The notes beneath the pieces were generated by a model. The model did not search any database. It was given only the letters and a program-made list of their open reading frames with translations, and had not been told where the DNA came from. Shown here in pieces: positions 1 through 8,040 of a stretch of 34,629 nt of DNA (its first letter is position 1; each line of letters starts with the position of its first letter). The DNA comes from JAVBNF01 sp031551725 (GTDB taxonomy: Bacteria > Bacteroidota > Bacteroidia > Bacteroidales > P3). A program made the position numbers and the translations under genes. Location of the stretch: positions 1 through 34,629 of the forward strand of contig JAVBNF010000068.1 of the NCBI GenBank assembly GCA_031551725.1, written 5' to 3'.

Positions 1-194
1 CCAAAAAAAACAAATTTTGACACCATAGACCATCAACAAATTAAAAACGTTCAATATAAATTAAATCGGAGACCGCGTGAAAATCTGAACTTTAACTCGC
101 CGTTCGACTATTTTGCACCATTTTGCTAATTTATGCGTTTGGATGTTGACTCTACGCATTAATAATTTACAATTAACAATTCATAATTATTTCG
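1..194. other. Upstream intergenic stretch without a gene
   Basis: No convincing coding region is seen before the first lipoprotein gene. The only structure is an AT-rich block at 157-190 that closely matches the right arm of the inverted repeat before pheT (15652-15685), with about three differences by eye. A short ORF from 113 runs over this block and the promoter and looks like a chance reading frame. Confidence 0.5.
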
Positions 195-202
195 TATCTT
201 TG
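195..202 (+). promoter_or_regulatory. Bacteroidota -7 element before first heme lipoprotein
   Basis: TATCTTTG matches the Bacteroidota -7 consensus TAnnTTTG and lies 22 bases before the ATG at 225. I do not see a clear -33 TTTG at the expected distance, because that stretch is filled by the AT-rich repeat at 157-190. Confidence 0.6.
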
Positions 203-224
203 TATCTGTTTTTATTTTTTTACA

Positions 225-1739
225 ATGTTTGCTTATCGAAAATTCTTATACATTTTTCTTGTTTTATCCGTTTTATTGCCTGGCTGCTCCCGGTTTCCAA
301 ATACATTTGAAAAAAGCGAAGAGCATCCGCAGATCTTTCCGGATTATACGGATTTAACTATCCCCGTCAATATTGCACCTTTAAATTTTGCAATTCGCGA
401 CAGCGGAGATGATTATTTTGTGGATATTGCTTCTACGAATGGAAAATCGATTCGAGTTCACACCAAAGGAGTTGTGGATATTCCGCTGAAAGCATGGAAA
501 CGCCTGCTGAGCGAAAACAAGGGAGAAAAACTTTTTTTCACTATTTATCGAAAAAAAGACGGACAATGGACACGTATGCAGCCCATTGAAAATAAGATTT
601 CCGTAGACACCATTGATGCTTACATGGCTTACCGGCAATCGATTCCGGGAGACGGCTTATGGCGATATATGGCTATTTATCAACGAAATTTGACGAATTT
701 TGACGATGAACCGATTCTCGAAAACGAAACGGCAGGAGGCGCTTGTTTCAGCTGCCATGTGACCAACAAAAACGATCCGAACACGGTGATGCTGCACGTT
801 CGCAGAGTGGCAGGCGGAACCATTATTTTACGCAACGGAAAGGTCAAGAAAGTAGATATTTCTACCAAAAACCGCACGGTGATCTATAGTTCGTGGCATC
901 CGAACGGGCAATTTCTGGCATTTACCACCAATATTCCACGTTGTCCGGATCATAATACCGCGATAGGTCGTACGATTGAGGTGTTTGACCGCACAGCAGA
1001 TGTGGTTTTATTTGATGCGGAAACAAATGAGCTTTCGAGCGACACATCGTTAATCACAGAAAATTATGTGGAGTCGTGGCCGGTTTGGTCGCCCGACGGC
1101 AAATATCTTTATTTTTGCAGGGCACCGATTGATCCTAAGAAATTTTATGATTATGGGGACGTTTCCACAATTATGTATAGCCTTGTAAGAGTTCCTTTTG
1201 AGGAAAAAACGAAATCATTTGGAGCTATTGAAACTGTAATTGATGCAGCCAAAATCAACCGCAGTATCTCGCAACCGGAGATTTCATTCGACGGAAATTT
1301 TTTAATGTTTAGCGCTTCGGATCATGGTACCGTTTCTCCGGCTACACGCGTAAGCGATTTGTGGACGATTGATTTAAGAGATGGGAAAATTTGTGAGCAA
1401 ACAACGGTAAATACGCCGCAGGTAGAAACAGTTCACACCTGGTCGCTCAACGGACGCTGGTTTCTCTTTTCGAGCAAACGCGGCAGTGGATTGTATTCCC
1501 GCCCGTATATTTCTTTTTTTGATGAAAATGGTATTGCATCCAAGCCGTTTTTAGTCCCGAAACAAGATCCGTATTACTATCAACATCATTTACATTTATA
1601 TAATTTCCCTCGTTTGATGGCGGGTCCGATTGATCCGCGTGTTTTCAAAGAAGGAAATGATTTAACCATAGAACCTGCTGTAGACAAATTGGGAGAAGCC
1701 CCCATTGATGCCATGAGCGGCGCCACACAACGTCACTAA
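225..1739 (+). CDS. Mono-heme c-type PD40/TolB-like propeller lipoprotein, copy 1, with C-terminal SGAT motif
   Basis: Predicted exported lipoprotein of 504 residues. The N-terminus is a signal sequence ending in a lipobox (LLPGC, Cys21), so the protein should be anchored outside the inner membrane. A conserved N-terminal domain (about 35-165) precedes a single c-type heme site CFSCH (Cys174, Cys177, His178). After it come several PD40-like propeller strands: WHPNGQFLAF near 223, WSPDGKYLYF near 287, a SFDGNFLMF segment near 355 and WSLNGRWFLF near 406. The last ten residues include DAMSGAT (Asp495-Thr501), which fits the ApbE FMN-attachment motif Dxx(S/T)GAT. It is followed after one base by a close paralogue, and three other paralogues lie in the cluster. 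Heme attachment and envelope location are inferred from motifs. An electron-transfer or redox-sensing role is inference, and the substrate is unknown. Confidence 0.85.
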   Translation: MFAYRKFLYIFLVLSVLLPGCSRFPNTFEKSEEHPQIFPDYTDLTIPVNIAPLNFAIRDSGDDYFVDIASTNGKSIRVHTKGVVDIPLKAWKRLLSENKGEKLFFTIYRKKDGQWTRMQPIENKISVDTIDAYMAYRQSIPGDGLWRYMAIYQRNLTNFDDEPILENETAGGACFSCHVTNKNDPNTVMLHVRRVAGGTIILRNGKVKKVDISTKNRTVIYSSWHPNGQFLAFTTNIPRCPDHNTAIGRTIEVFDRTADVVLFDAETNELSSDTSLITENYVESWPVWSPDGKYLYFCRAPIDPKKFYDYGDVSTIMYSLVRVPFEEKTKSFGAIETVIDAAKINRSISQPEISFDGNFLMFSASDHGTVSPATRVSDLWTIDLRDGKICEQTTVNTPQVETVHTWSLNGRWFLFSSKRGSGLYSRPYISFFDENGIASKPFLVPKQDPYYYQHHLHLYNFPRLMAGPIDPRVFKEGNDLTIEPAVDKLGEAPIDAMSGATQRH

Positions 1740-1740
1740 A

Positions 1741-3270
1741 ATGATTACGCGTTTTTATAAATTTCTTGTAGTATTTTTTTGTACGCTGGTGTTGCTTTCC
1801 TGTGTGCATAAACCCAAATATGCAACGGAAAACGGGAAAATCCCCGCAATCTTTCCGGATTATACGGATCTGACCATTCCTCCCAATATTGCACCTCTGA
1901 ATTTCGCTATTTCAGATAGTGCAGATGATTTTTTTGTAGAAATTTACGGTCAAAAAGGTTCTCCTGTTTCAATTCATACACAAAAAGTAGTAGATATTCC
2001 AATCAAAAAATGGCGGCGTTTGCTTTCCGAGAATAAAGGAGATACCCTTTTTGTGGATATTTACCGAAAAACGAACGGTCGATGGGAAAAATATTTGCCT
2101 ATCAAAAACATCATTGCCATTGATACCATTGATCCTTATATGGCTTATCGCCAATCGGCTCCCGGCGATGGTTATTGGCGGCACATGGAAATCCGCCAAC
2201 GCAATTTGACTAATTTTACGGATGCCCCGATTATTGTGAACGACATGGCCGACGGCGCCTGCTTCAGCTGCCACATTACAAGCGGCAATAATCCGAACAA
2301 TGTAATGCTGCATGTGCGGCGTTCGAATCCGGGAACACTTATTATCCGAAACGGAGAATTACGAAAAGTAAAGATGACAATTGACAACCAGAATGTAATT
2401 TATGGGGCCTGGCATCCGAGCGCAAATTTTCTGGCTTTTTCAACCAACGAAGCTGCTTCTCCCGATCGCAATTTTTCACATGAACGCATGTTGGTTGTTT
2501 ATGACAGGATTTCGGATATTGTACTGTATAATATTGAAAACAACGAATTGAGCAGCGATTCTTTTTTGCTTACTCCGAACTATGTCGAAAGTTTCCCCAC
2601 TTGGTCACATGATGGGAACTACCTGTATTATTGCCGTGCAAATTCTCCAAAGAATCCGGAAGACAGTGATGATTACGAAGGGACAACCTCAGTTATGTAC
2701 GATCTGATGCGTATTGCATTTGATGAGCAAAGCGGTTGTTTTACCGGATCTCCCGAGAAAATGATTGATGCTCAATCGTTAGGCTTGAGTGTTTCTTTGC
2801 CGGAAGTATCTCCGGATGACCGCTATGTGATGTTTGCCGCATCGGATTATGGAACCATCACACCGGCCGCCAAGCGAAGCGATTTGTTTTTGCTTGATTT
2901 GAAAACAAAAAAAGTAGAAGCATTAAGTATTTTAAACACAAAATATCTGGAATCTTCACATGCCTGGTCGAATAACGGACGTTGGTTTTTATATTCAAGT
3001 AAAAAAGGGAACGGGCTCTATTCGCGCCCTTATTTAGGCTATTTTGATAAAAACGGACACGTTCATAAATCGTTTATTGTTCCTCAAAAAGATCCGTTTT
3101 TTTATCCGAAGTTCCGCCGTCTTTATAATCTTCCACGCTTAATGACCGGCCCCATTAATCCGGAATGGATGATGGAAGCCAATCATTTGGAAGCACGTCC
3201 GGTGGTTAATAAATTAGAACACAACTATAAATCGGTTGATGCTGTTTCAGGGGCCACGCAAAAACATTAA
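1741..3270 (+). CDS. Mono-heme c-type PD40/TolB-like propeller lipoprotein, copy 2, with C-terminal SGAT motif
   Basis: Paralogue of the preceding gene, 509 residues. It has a signal peptide with lipobox LLSC (Cys21) and a shared motif PDYTDLTIPPNIAPLNFAI near residue 40. The heme motif CFSCH is at Cys174/Cys177/His178, exactly the same position as in copy 1. PD40-like strands include WHPSANFLAF, WSHDGNYLYY and WSNNGRWFLY. The C-terminus is again DAVSGAT plus three residues (Asp500-Thr506), so the tail motif is conserved between copies 1 and 2 although the residues just before it diverge. The gene starts one base after the stop of copy 1 and ends six bases before a DUF6057-like membrane protein, so all three are probably co-transcribed. 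A redox function outside the cytoplasm is inferred. Confidence 0.85.
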   Translation: MITRFYKFLVVFFCTLVLLSCVHKPKYATENGKIPAIFPDYTDLTIPPNIAPLNFAISDSADDFFVEIYGQKGSPVSIHTQKVVDIPIKKWRRLLSENKGDTLFVDIYRKTNGRWEKYLPIKNIIAIDTIDPYMAYRQSAPGDGYWRHMEIRQRNLTNFTDAPIIVNDMADGACFSCHITSGNNPNNVMLHVRRSNPGTLIIRNGELRKVKMTIDNQNVIYGAWHPSANFLAFSTNEAASPDRNFSHERMLVVYDRISDIVLYNIENNELSSDSFLLTPNYVESFPTWSHDGNYLYYCRANSPKNPEDSDDYEGTTSVMYDLMRIAFDEQSGCFTGSPEKMIDAQSLGLSVSLPEVSPDDRYVMFAASDYGTITPAAKRSDLFLLDLKTKKVEALSILNTKYLESSHAWSNNGRWFLYSSKKGNGLYSRPYLGYFDKNGHVHKSFIVPQKDPFFYPKFRRLYNLPRLMTGPINPEWMMEANHLEARPVVNKLEHNYKSVDAVSGATQKH

Positions 3271-3276
3271 CGTATT

Positions 3277-5184
3277 ATGCAAACAAATGCTTTTTATTCT
3301 TTTTTAGAAAAACACCGGTTTTGGTTATTTCCGGCCTTGTTTTTTGTTGTTTTATTTCTATTCCTTGGAATTGGAAATTCATATCGTATGATGTGGATGG
3401 AGCAAACACAATTGTTTGAGTTTAACAAATATTATTTCGGACGATATACCGATAAAGCGGGTGAACTTGTGAACTATACCAACACATTTTTTGTTCAGTT
3501 TTGTTATCATCCCTGGTTGGGAGCGGCTGTTATTACTGTTTTATGTGCAATTTTTTATATTTTGTTTTTTCAAATTCTCCGTCGATTAAGAACTTCGACA
3601 AATTCCGGTTTTGAAACAGCATTAAGTTTTCTTGCATTAGCGCTTCAACTTCCGCTGCTTTGCGATACCGAATACCGCTTAAACGCTTTAATTGCGCAAA
3701 TCATTGTTGCTTCTTTTTTCATAATTTATCTTTTATTCAAACATCGCAATTTTCGTTTTTTAATTGGTTGCATTACTATTCCGGCGCTTTATTTTCTTTG
3801 CGGCGGCGGATATGCAATTGTGTTGATTTGTTCAGTTTTGTTGTATGAAATCTTTTATGAAGAAAAGAAAATTCGCTTTTTTTTCATGGCGCTTTATGCA
3901 TTTTTAGGATTAATTATTCCGTTTTTCTTACTTCAAATTTTATATACGCTTCCTGCTTTAGACGCCTATTTTTATGGATTCACGCACGTCATTCCACGCG
4001 TTCCGAATGCTCCGTTAGGATTGGTTTTAGCGATGTTTACGAGTCCCATTTTTTATCTGGCTGCCTTTTCGCTTCCGCTGATTGTTGCGCTTTCGCGAAT
4101 TCAAGATTGGATTTTACAGAAAATAAATCTTTCTTCCAAGTGGTTATTGTCTATTGAAACGGTTATTATTCTTTGTTTTTGCAGTGTAAGCGTGTATGCA
4201 AGCAGTAATCGCACTGAAGAGGTTTTTAGAGAACTGCTTTATCTTATTAATGAAGAAAAATGGGATTTGGCAATCGAAAAAACAAATGCTGCGCTCGAAC
4301 TGACGAAAGATGAAGAAGGCTATATTCCCACACAAATAACCAATTACAGTAAACTTGCGTTAATCGGTGGTTGCAAACTACCGGAATTATATACTTCTTA
4401 CCGGAACTATCCGCATTTCGGCGATTTATTTCCGGGTATGGATCATGAACTACCTATCAACGGATTGATGTTTAGCGAAGATTTCTTTTATATTTTAGGT
4501 GTTTATCCTCAATCGCGCCGCGCTTCTGAAGGGAATATGGAATATTTCGGTATCAATGCCAGAAGTTTGAAACGAGCGGTATTAGCCAATCTGATTGTGA
4601 AGGATTCGGTATATCAACCCTGGATGGCGCCGGTGTTCGACAATACGCTGTATTATAAAAATTTCTTAACGGAAAAAGAAAAAGATAGTGCATTTTTAGC
4701 TGTCAAACGCACAGCGCTTTTCAATGGCTTTGTGAAATCACAATCCTGTTTTGATGTTTGGCCGGCGTTATTGGTGGATTCTGCTCCAAACAACCGTATT
4801 GTTTTCGAATATGCTTTGATGAACGCCCTTTTAATGGGCAAAGCGCACCATATTCTTCCAAATTATGAAAATTATTTTGCCCACTTAGGATATGAACATA
4901 TTCCGACATATTTCGAAGAAGCTTTATTGGTAGCACTCAACTACGGGAATCCGGAAGGCATTAGCAAAGATCAATTGCACAGCTATCGTTTCGGCGGCAT
5001 GCAGATTCGTCCGGCAACCATTGAACGTTGCGATCAATTCTTCAAAGCCAGCGGGCGTTTTCAACTCGGACAGTTTCCTTTTGCCAAGCTGCAAGATGCA
5101 TTTGGCGGAACGTATTGGTTTCATTTTCTGTATGAGGAAATGTATACGTATGACAGCGAAGGGAAGCTGCATGAAAAAGTTTAA
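3277..5184 (+). CDS. DUF6057-like multi-spanning membrane protein, copy 1
   Basis: A 635-residue protein. The first half has about eight or nine hydrophobic segments (first near 15-33, last near 290-310). The second half is a soluble, helical, TPR-like domain (about 315-635) that is probably periplasmic. Two further copies in the cluster share short signatures. One is a VQFxYxPWLG-type motif after the first membrane span, here VQFCYHPWLGA. Another is a NNRxxFEYAxMxALL segment followed by a HIPxxFEEALL segment. A third is a C-terminal GGTYWFHF-like motif. I assign it to the DUF6057 type from memory of Bacteroidota proteins of this shape, without a search. No catalytic motif is recognised. The consistent pairing with heme lipoproteins suggests a membrane partner or assembly factor, which is inference. 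Confidence 0.75.
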   Translation: MQTNAFYSFLEKHRFWLFPALFFVVLFLFLGIGNSYRMMWMEQTQLFEFNKYYFGRYTDKAGELVNYTNTFFVQFCYHPWLGAAVITVLCAIFYILFFQILRRLRTSTNSGFETALSFLALALQLPLLCDTEYRLNALIAQIIVASFFIIYLLFKHRNFRFLIGCITIPALYFLCGGGYAIVLICSVLLYEIFYEEKKIRFFFMALYAFLGLIIPFFLLQILYTLPALDAYFYGFTHVIPRVPNAPLGLVLAMFTSPIFYLAAFSLPLIVALSRIQDWILQKINLSSKWLLSIETVIILCFCSVSVYASSNRTEEVFRELLYLINEEKWDLAIEKTNAALELTKDEEGYIPTQITNYSKLALIGGCKLPELYTSYRNYPHFGDLFPGMDHELPINGLMFSEDFFYILGVYPQSRRASEGNMEYFGINARSLKRAVLANLIVKDSVYQPWMAPVFDNTLYYKNFLTEKEKDSAFLAVKRTALFNGFVKSQSCFDVWPALLVDSAPNNRIVFEYALMNALLMGKAHHILPNYENYFAHLGYEHIPTYFEEALLVALNYGNPEGISKDQLHSYRFGGMQIRPATIERCDQFFKASGRFQLGQFPFAKLQDAFGGTYWFHFLYEEMYTYDSEGKLHEKV

Positions 5185-5205
5185 TTAATATTGGGGTGTA
5201 TTTTC

Positions 5206-5236
5206 TTGACTTTATTTCCATTTTTTTGTATCTTTG
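5206..5236 (+). promoter_or_regulatory. Bacteroidota sigma-ABfr type promoter
   Basis: TTG at 5206-5208 and TATCTTTG at 5229-5236 are separated by 20 bases. This matches the Bacteroidota -33/-7 layout, 14 bases before the ATG at 5251. It indicates that the second half of the cluster can be transcribed on its own, and it rules out the upstream in-frame start at 5191. Confidence 0.75.
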
Positions 5237-5250
5237 TAAAAAATAAAGAT

Positions 5251-5757
5251 ATGAATAAAACATTTACATTTTTTAAATTCCTTATTATTGCCTGTATTTT
5301 CCCGGTTTTCTTGAGTTCCTGCGGAGAAAAGGGGAAAGTTAAGCAAGTTGCTAAAGACTTTTTACAAGCCTATTATATCGAGAACGATTTCGAAAAAGCG
5401 AAAGAATTTTCCACAATTGAGACCTACAATACGCTTGATACCAAAGCTTTGCTTTTTGCAATGACGCCTAATTCGGAATCGGAACAAATCCAATCATTTA
5501 AAATAAAAAAAGTAGAAATTTCGGAAGACAAAAAGCATGCCGCTTGCCATTACATGGTTTTGGATCAAGAACGCACGTTATTGCTTTCTTTAACGGATGG
5601 AAAATGGTTGGTTGATATGCCGGAAAATATGTCGGTAGAACCTGCTTTATCCTTATCTCAAAGCGCCAATGCCGGAGGGTTTGCCTCCGCTACCAGCGCC
5701 CCCATTCGATTAAGAGATGTTCCAAGAGAAGGGGATACTGCTAAAAAAGCAAAATAA
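5251..5757 (+). CDS. Small NTF2/DUF4878-like lipoprotein
   Basis: A 168-residue exported lipoprotein. The signal peptide has a clear lipobox LSSC (Cys24). The mature part begins with VKQVAKDFLQAYYIENDFEKAKEF, a pattern typical of DUF4878/NTF2-like lipoproteins, and ends with a predicted beta segment (LLLSLTDGKWLVDMPE) and a disordered tail. The ATG at 5251 is preferred over the in-frame start at 5191. The promoter -7 element lies at 5229-5236 between the two, and only the later start gives a proper signal peptide. It opens a block of two small genes between two membrane-protein genes of the heme cluster. Function is unknown; the domain assignment is by sequence look only. Confidence 0.75.
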   Translation: MNKTFTFFKFLIIACIFPVFLSSCGEKGKVKQVAKDFLQAYYIENDFEKAKEFSTIETYNTLDTKALLFAMTPNSESEQIQSFKIKKVEISEDKKHAACHYMVLDQERTLLLSLTDGKWLVDMPENMSVEPALSLSQSANAGGFASATSAPIRLRDVPREGDTAKKAK

Positions 5758-5788
5758 ATTTGTTCCTTAACCTTACAAAAATATCATT

Positions 5789-6517
5789 ATGAAAAATATT
5801 TTCATTTTCATTTTATGTGCCGGTTTTTACTTGAGCGCAGTGGCACAACAGCCTAAGCCTGCACCAAAACCCTCTCAGACAGCAAAACCAGCTGCAAGAC
5901 CTCAACAGGTAGAACCTCCGTCCAGTTCGTGGGGAGATGCGGATACTGCCTTGGCAAGTAAAGCGAGCCAATATTGGAAAGACGGTGAGTATGAAGAAGC
6001 TATCCAAACGATGGAAACTGTTGAAAGCGCACATCCTTCCGATGGTGGAAAAGTTGCTTTGTCGAGTTTTTATACAAACTATCTAATCATTTGCAAAGAG
6101 CGTCGGTCGATGCCGCAAGACAGTTTAACCGCATTTTTTGATAAAACAGTCGATAAACTGCTCGTATATGCCAAACAGTTGAAACGAAAAGAAGATGCAG
6201 TTGCTATTTGCAATCAATTAATCGGACTTCATAGAACGTTTGATCGTTCGGATGATGCTGCTTTACTTCCGGTTTTAACACAAGCCATTAAACTCGACCG
6301 TGAAAATGTTGATTTTTATGTTCAAAAAGGGGATTTGCTTGCGAAATTAGAACGCAAAACCGAAGCATGCGAAACATACAAAGAGGCTTTTTTGTTGGGG
6401 GCAACCTATCTTAAACCTCAAATGGAATCTTTGGGCTGTGTTGTGCCGCCGGAAGACACCAGCCGTCCGGTTAAAAAGCGCAAAGTAGACCCGGCTTTCC
6501 CCGGTTCTCAAGAATAA
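5789..6517 (+). CDS. Secreted helical (TPR-like) repeat protein
   Basis: A 242-residue protein with a type I signal peptide (cleavage expected after AVAQ, about residue 20), so probably periplasmic. A proline/alanine/lysine-rich linker (about 21-46) precedes a helical repeat domain. TPR-like helices are visible at ASQYWKDGEYEEAIQTMETV and again at FYVQKGDLLAKLERKTEACE near the C-terminus. The tail is basic (KKRKVDP). It begins 31 bases after the small lipoprotein and ends 3 bases before the second DUF6057-like gene, so it belongs to the same transcription unit. A scaffold role for the heme/membrane complex is plausible but only inferred. No enzymatic motif is seen. Confidence 0.7.
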   Translation: MKNIFIFILCAGFYLSAVAQQPKPAPKPSQTAKPAARPQQVEPPSSSWGDADTALASKASQYWKDGEYEEAIQTMETVESAHPSDGGKVALSSFYTNYLIICKERRSMPQDSLTAFFDKTVDKLLVYAKQLKRKEDAVAICNQLIGLHRTFDRSDDAALLPVLTQAIKLDRENVDFYVQKGDLLAKLERKTEACETYKEAFLLGATYLKPQMESLGCVVPPEDTSRPVKKRKVDPAFPGSQE

Positions 6518-6520
6518 AAA

Positions 6521-8035
6521 ATGTTTTCGGATAGAGTTAGACGAAATTTATTTGCGTTAGCCCCGTATTTTACAGCTTGTTTATTTATTGGCTTTTTTTT
6601 CTACTGGGGCGAAAGGGTTTCCTATCTCCTGACATGGAAAGAAGAAAATTCGCTGTTTTTATTCGACAATCTGTTTTTGTCCACTTTTTATGCACGCCCA
6701 ATCGGAATTATTCATCTGGCGGATGCATTTTTAGTTCAATTTAATTTTTATCCGTATTTAGGAGCCGGTATTATTACCCTTTTGACTTTTGCATTGTATC
6801 TGCTCTCAAAAAACATTTTTAAAATCTTCTTGGGAGAAAGTTCGCTTTTTCTTGCATTGATTCCCGTCGGTGCTTCTTTATTTATTTTCGGAAGTACGAA
6901 GTTCTTTTATTCGGAAATTTTATGTGTGTTAATTGGATTAGTAATAATATTATTACTTCTAAAGATTATAACATGCAAGTTCTCTTTGAGAATTTCGTGG
7001 TTTGAAAAAACCAAACCTGCGATCTTTTTTAGCAGCTTTGGCATCCTGTTTTTCATCGGAATCAGTTGTCTTTATTTCTGCTCCAAAAGCATTGCGCAGG
7101 AACAATTAACCGCAAAAATAGAGGTTTTGGCAGAAGAAGAAAATTGGAACGAAGGCTTTTCCGTTTTAGACAATTATTGGTCAAAAAAACATGATGAATG
7201 GACTTCTGAAGAATGGACGCTGTGCAATTATACGAAGTTAATGAGCGCCATGACATACAACCTTCCGGAACGATTTCCTGCTTACAAACCGGAAAATCGT
7301 TTTTGTGTGCTTTTCCCCTATTCGGTAACTAAAATTCCAGACATTCATTCCATTTTCTGGAGCGATTTTTATTTCGGATTAGGGATGTTTCCGCTTTCGC
7401 GGCTTTCAGCATCCTGCATTGCAGAAATCAACGGATTACATTTAAATACGTTGAAACGGATTTACCTTTGCAACCTCGTGCTGGGCGATACATTGGTAAA
7501 CAAACGTTATGCATACCTGTTTTCAAAAACACTTTTTCATAAAGATTTTTCACAAAAATACAAAGCAAACTCAGCCTATATCCAAGAAAAACAAAAACTA
7601 TCGGCTTCGCAATTTTTTTATGAAGAAGAGCTTATTGATTTTCGCGTAAGCCGTTTTGCAGAAAGCAGCTTAAATAATCGCTACGCTTTCGAATATGCCA
7701 TGATGGCGGTTTTATATAATGCAAAAGATGTTGAGATTTTAGCCAATAATATGATATATCTCAAACGTTTCGGTTATCAACATATTCCGCGCTTTTTTGA
7801 AGAAGCGTTACTGACAAGCCTTCATTATGGCGAAGATCCTGACATGACGCGCGAAAAGGTGTTGAATCACGATTTTTACGGTTTTAAAATCCGGGAAGCA
7901 ACGCTAAATCGTTGCGATGCTTTTCTCCGGTCGCTGGCGCTATATCAATCCGGACGCATTACCATGGAAAATCTTTGGGAAAAGTTCGGAGATAGTTTCT
8001 GGATTTATTATTTACTTGGAGAACCTGCAATTTGA
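6521..8035 (+). CDS. DUF6057-like membrane protein, short form
   Basis: Paralogue of the 3277-5184 gene, but 504 residues instead of about 635. It keeps the first membrane span, the VQFNFYPYLGA version of the shared motif and about five hydrophobic segments up to residue 190. It lacks roughly 130 residues of the middle membrane region found in the other two copies. The soluble C-terminal domain is retained (NNRYAFEYAMMAVL near 386, HIPRFFEEALL near 425, FGDSFWIYYL at the end). The reading frame is open throughout, so this is a shortened but probably functional form. The next heme lipoprotein follows in a translationally coupled arrangement: the stop at 8033-8035 lies six bases before the ATG at 8041. 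Confidence 0.72.
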   Translation: MFSDRVRRNLFALAPYFTACLFIGFFFYWGERVSYLLTWKEENSLFLFDNLFLSTFYARPIGIIHLADAFLVQFNFYPYLGAGIITLLTFALYLLSKNIFKIFLGESSLFLALIPVGASLFIFGSTKFFYSEILCVLIGLVIILLLLKIITCKFSLRISWFEKTKPAIFFSSFGILFFIGISCLYFCSKSIAQEQLTAKIEVLAEEENWNEGFSVLDNYWSKKHDEWTSEEWTLCNYTKLMSAMTYNLPERFPAYKPENRFCVLFPYSVTKIPDIHSIFWSDFYFGLGMFPLSRLSASCIAEINGLHLNTLKRIYLCNLVLGDTLVNKRYAYLFSKTLFHKDFSQKYKANSAYIQEKQKLSASQFFYEEELIDFRVSRFAESSLNNRYAFEYAMMAVLYNAKDVEILANNMIYLKRFGYQHIPRFFEEALLTSLHYGEDPDMTREKVLNHDFYGFKIREATLNRCDAFLRSLALYQSGRITMENLWEKFGDSFWIYYLLGEPAI

Positions 8036-8040
8036 CAAAG

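Noticed and set aside
113..310. 65-residue reading frame at the window start
   Set aside because: It runs across the promoter and into the first lipoprotein gene in another frame and has no family features.
5191..5250. Upstream start of the small lipoprotein
   Set aside because: It contains the promoter and would add about 20 residues before a complete lipoprotein signal peptide.
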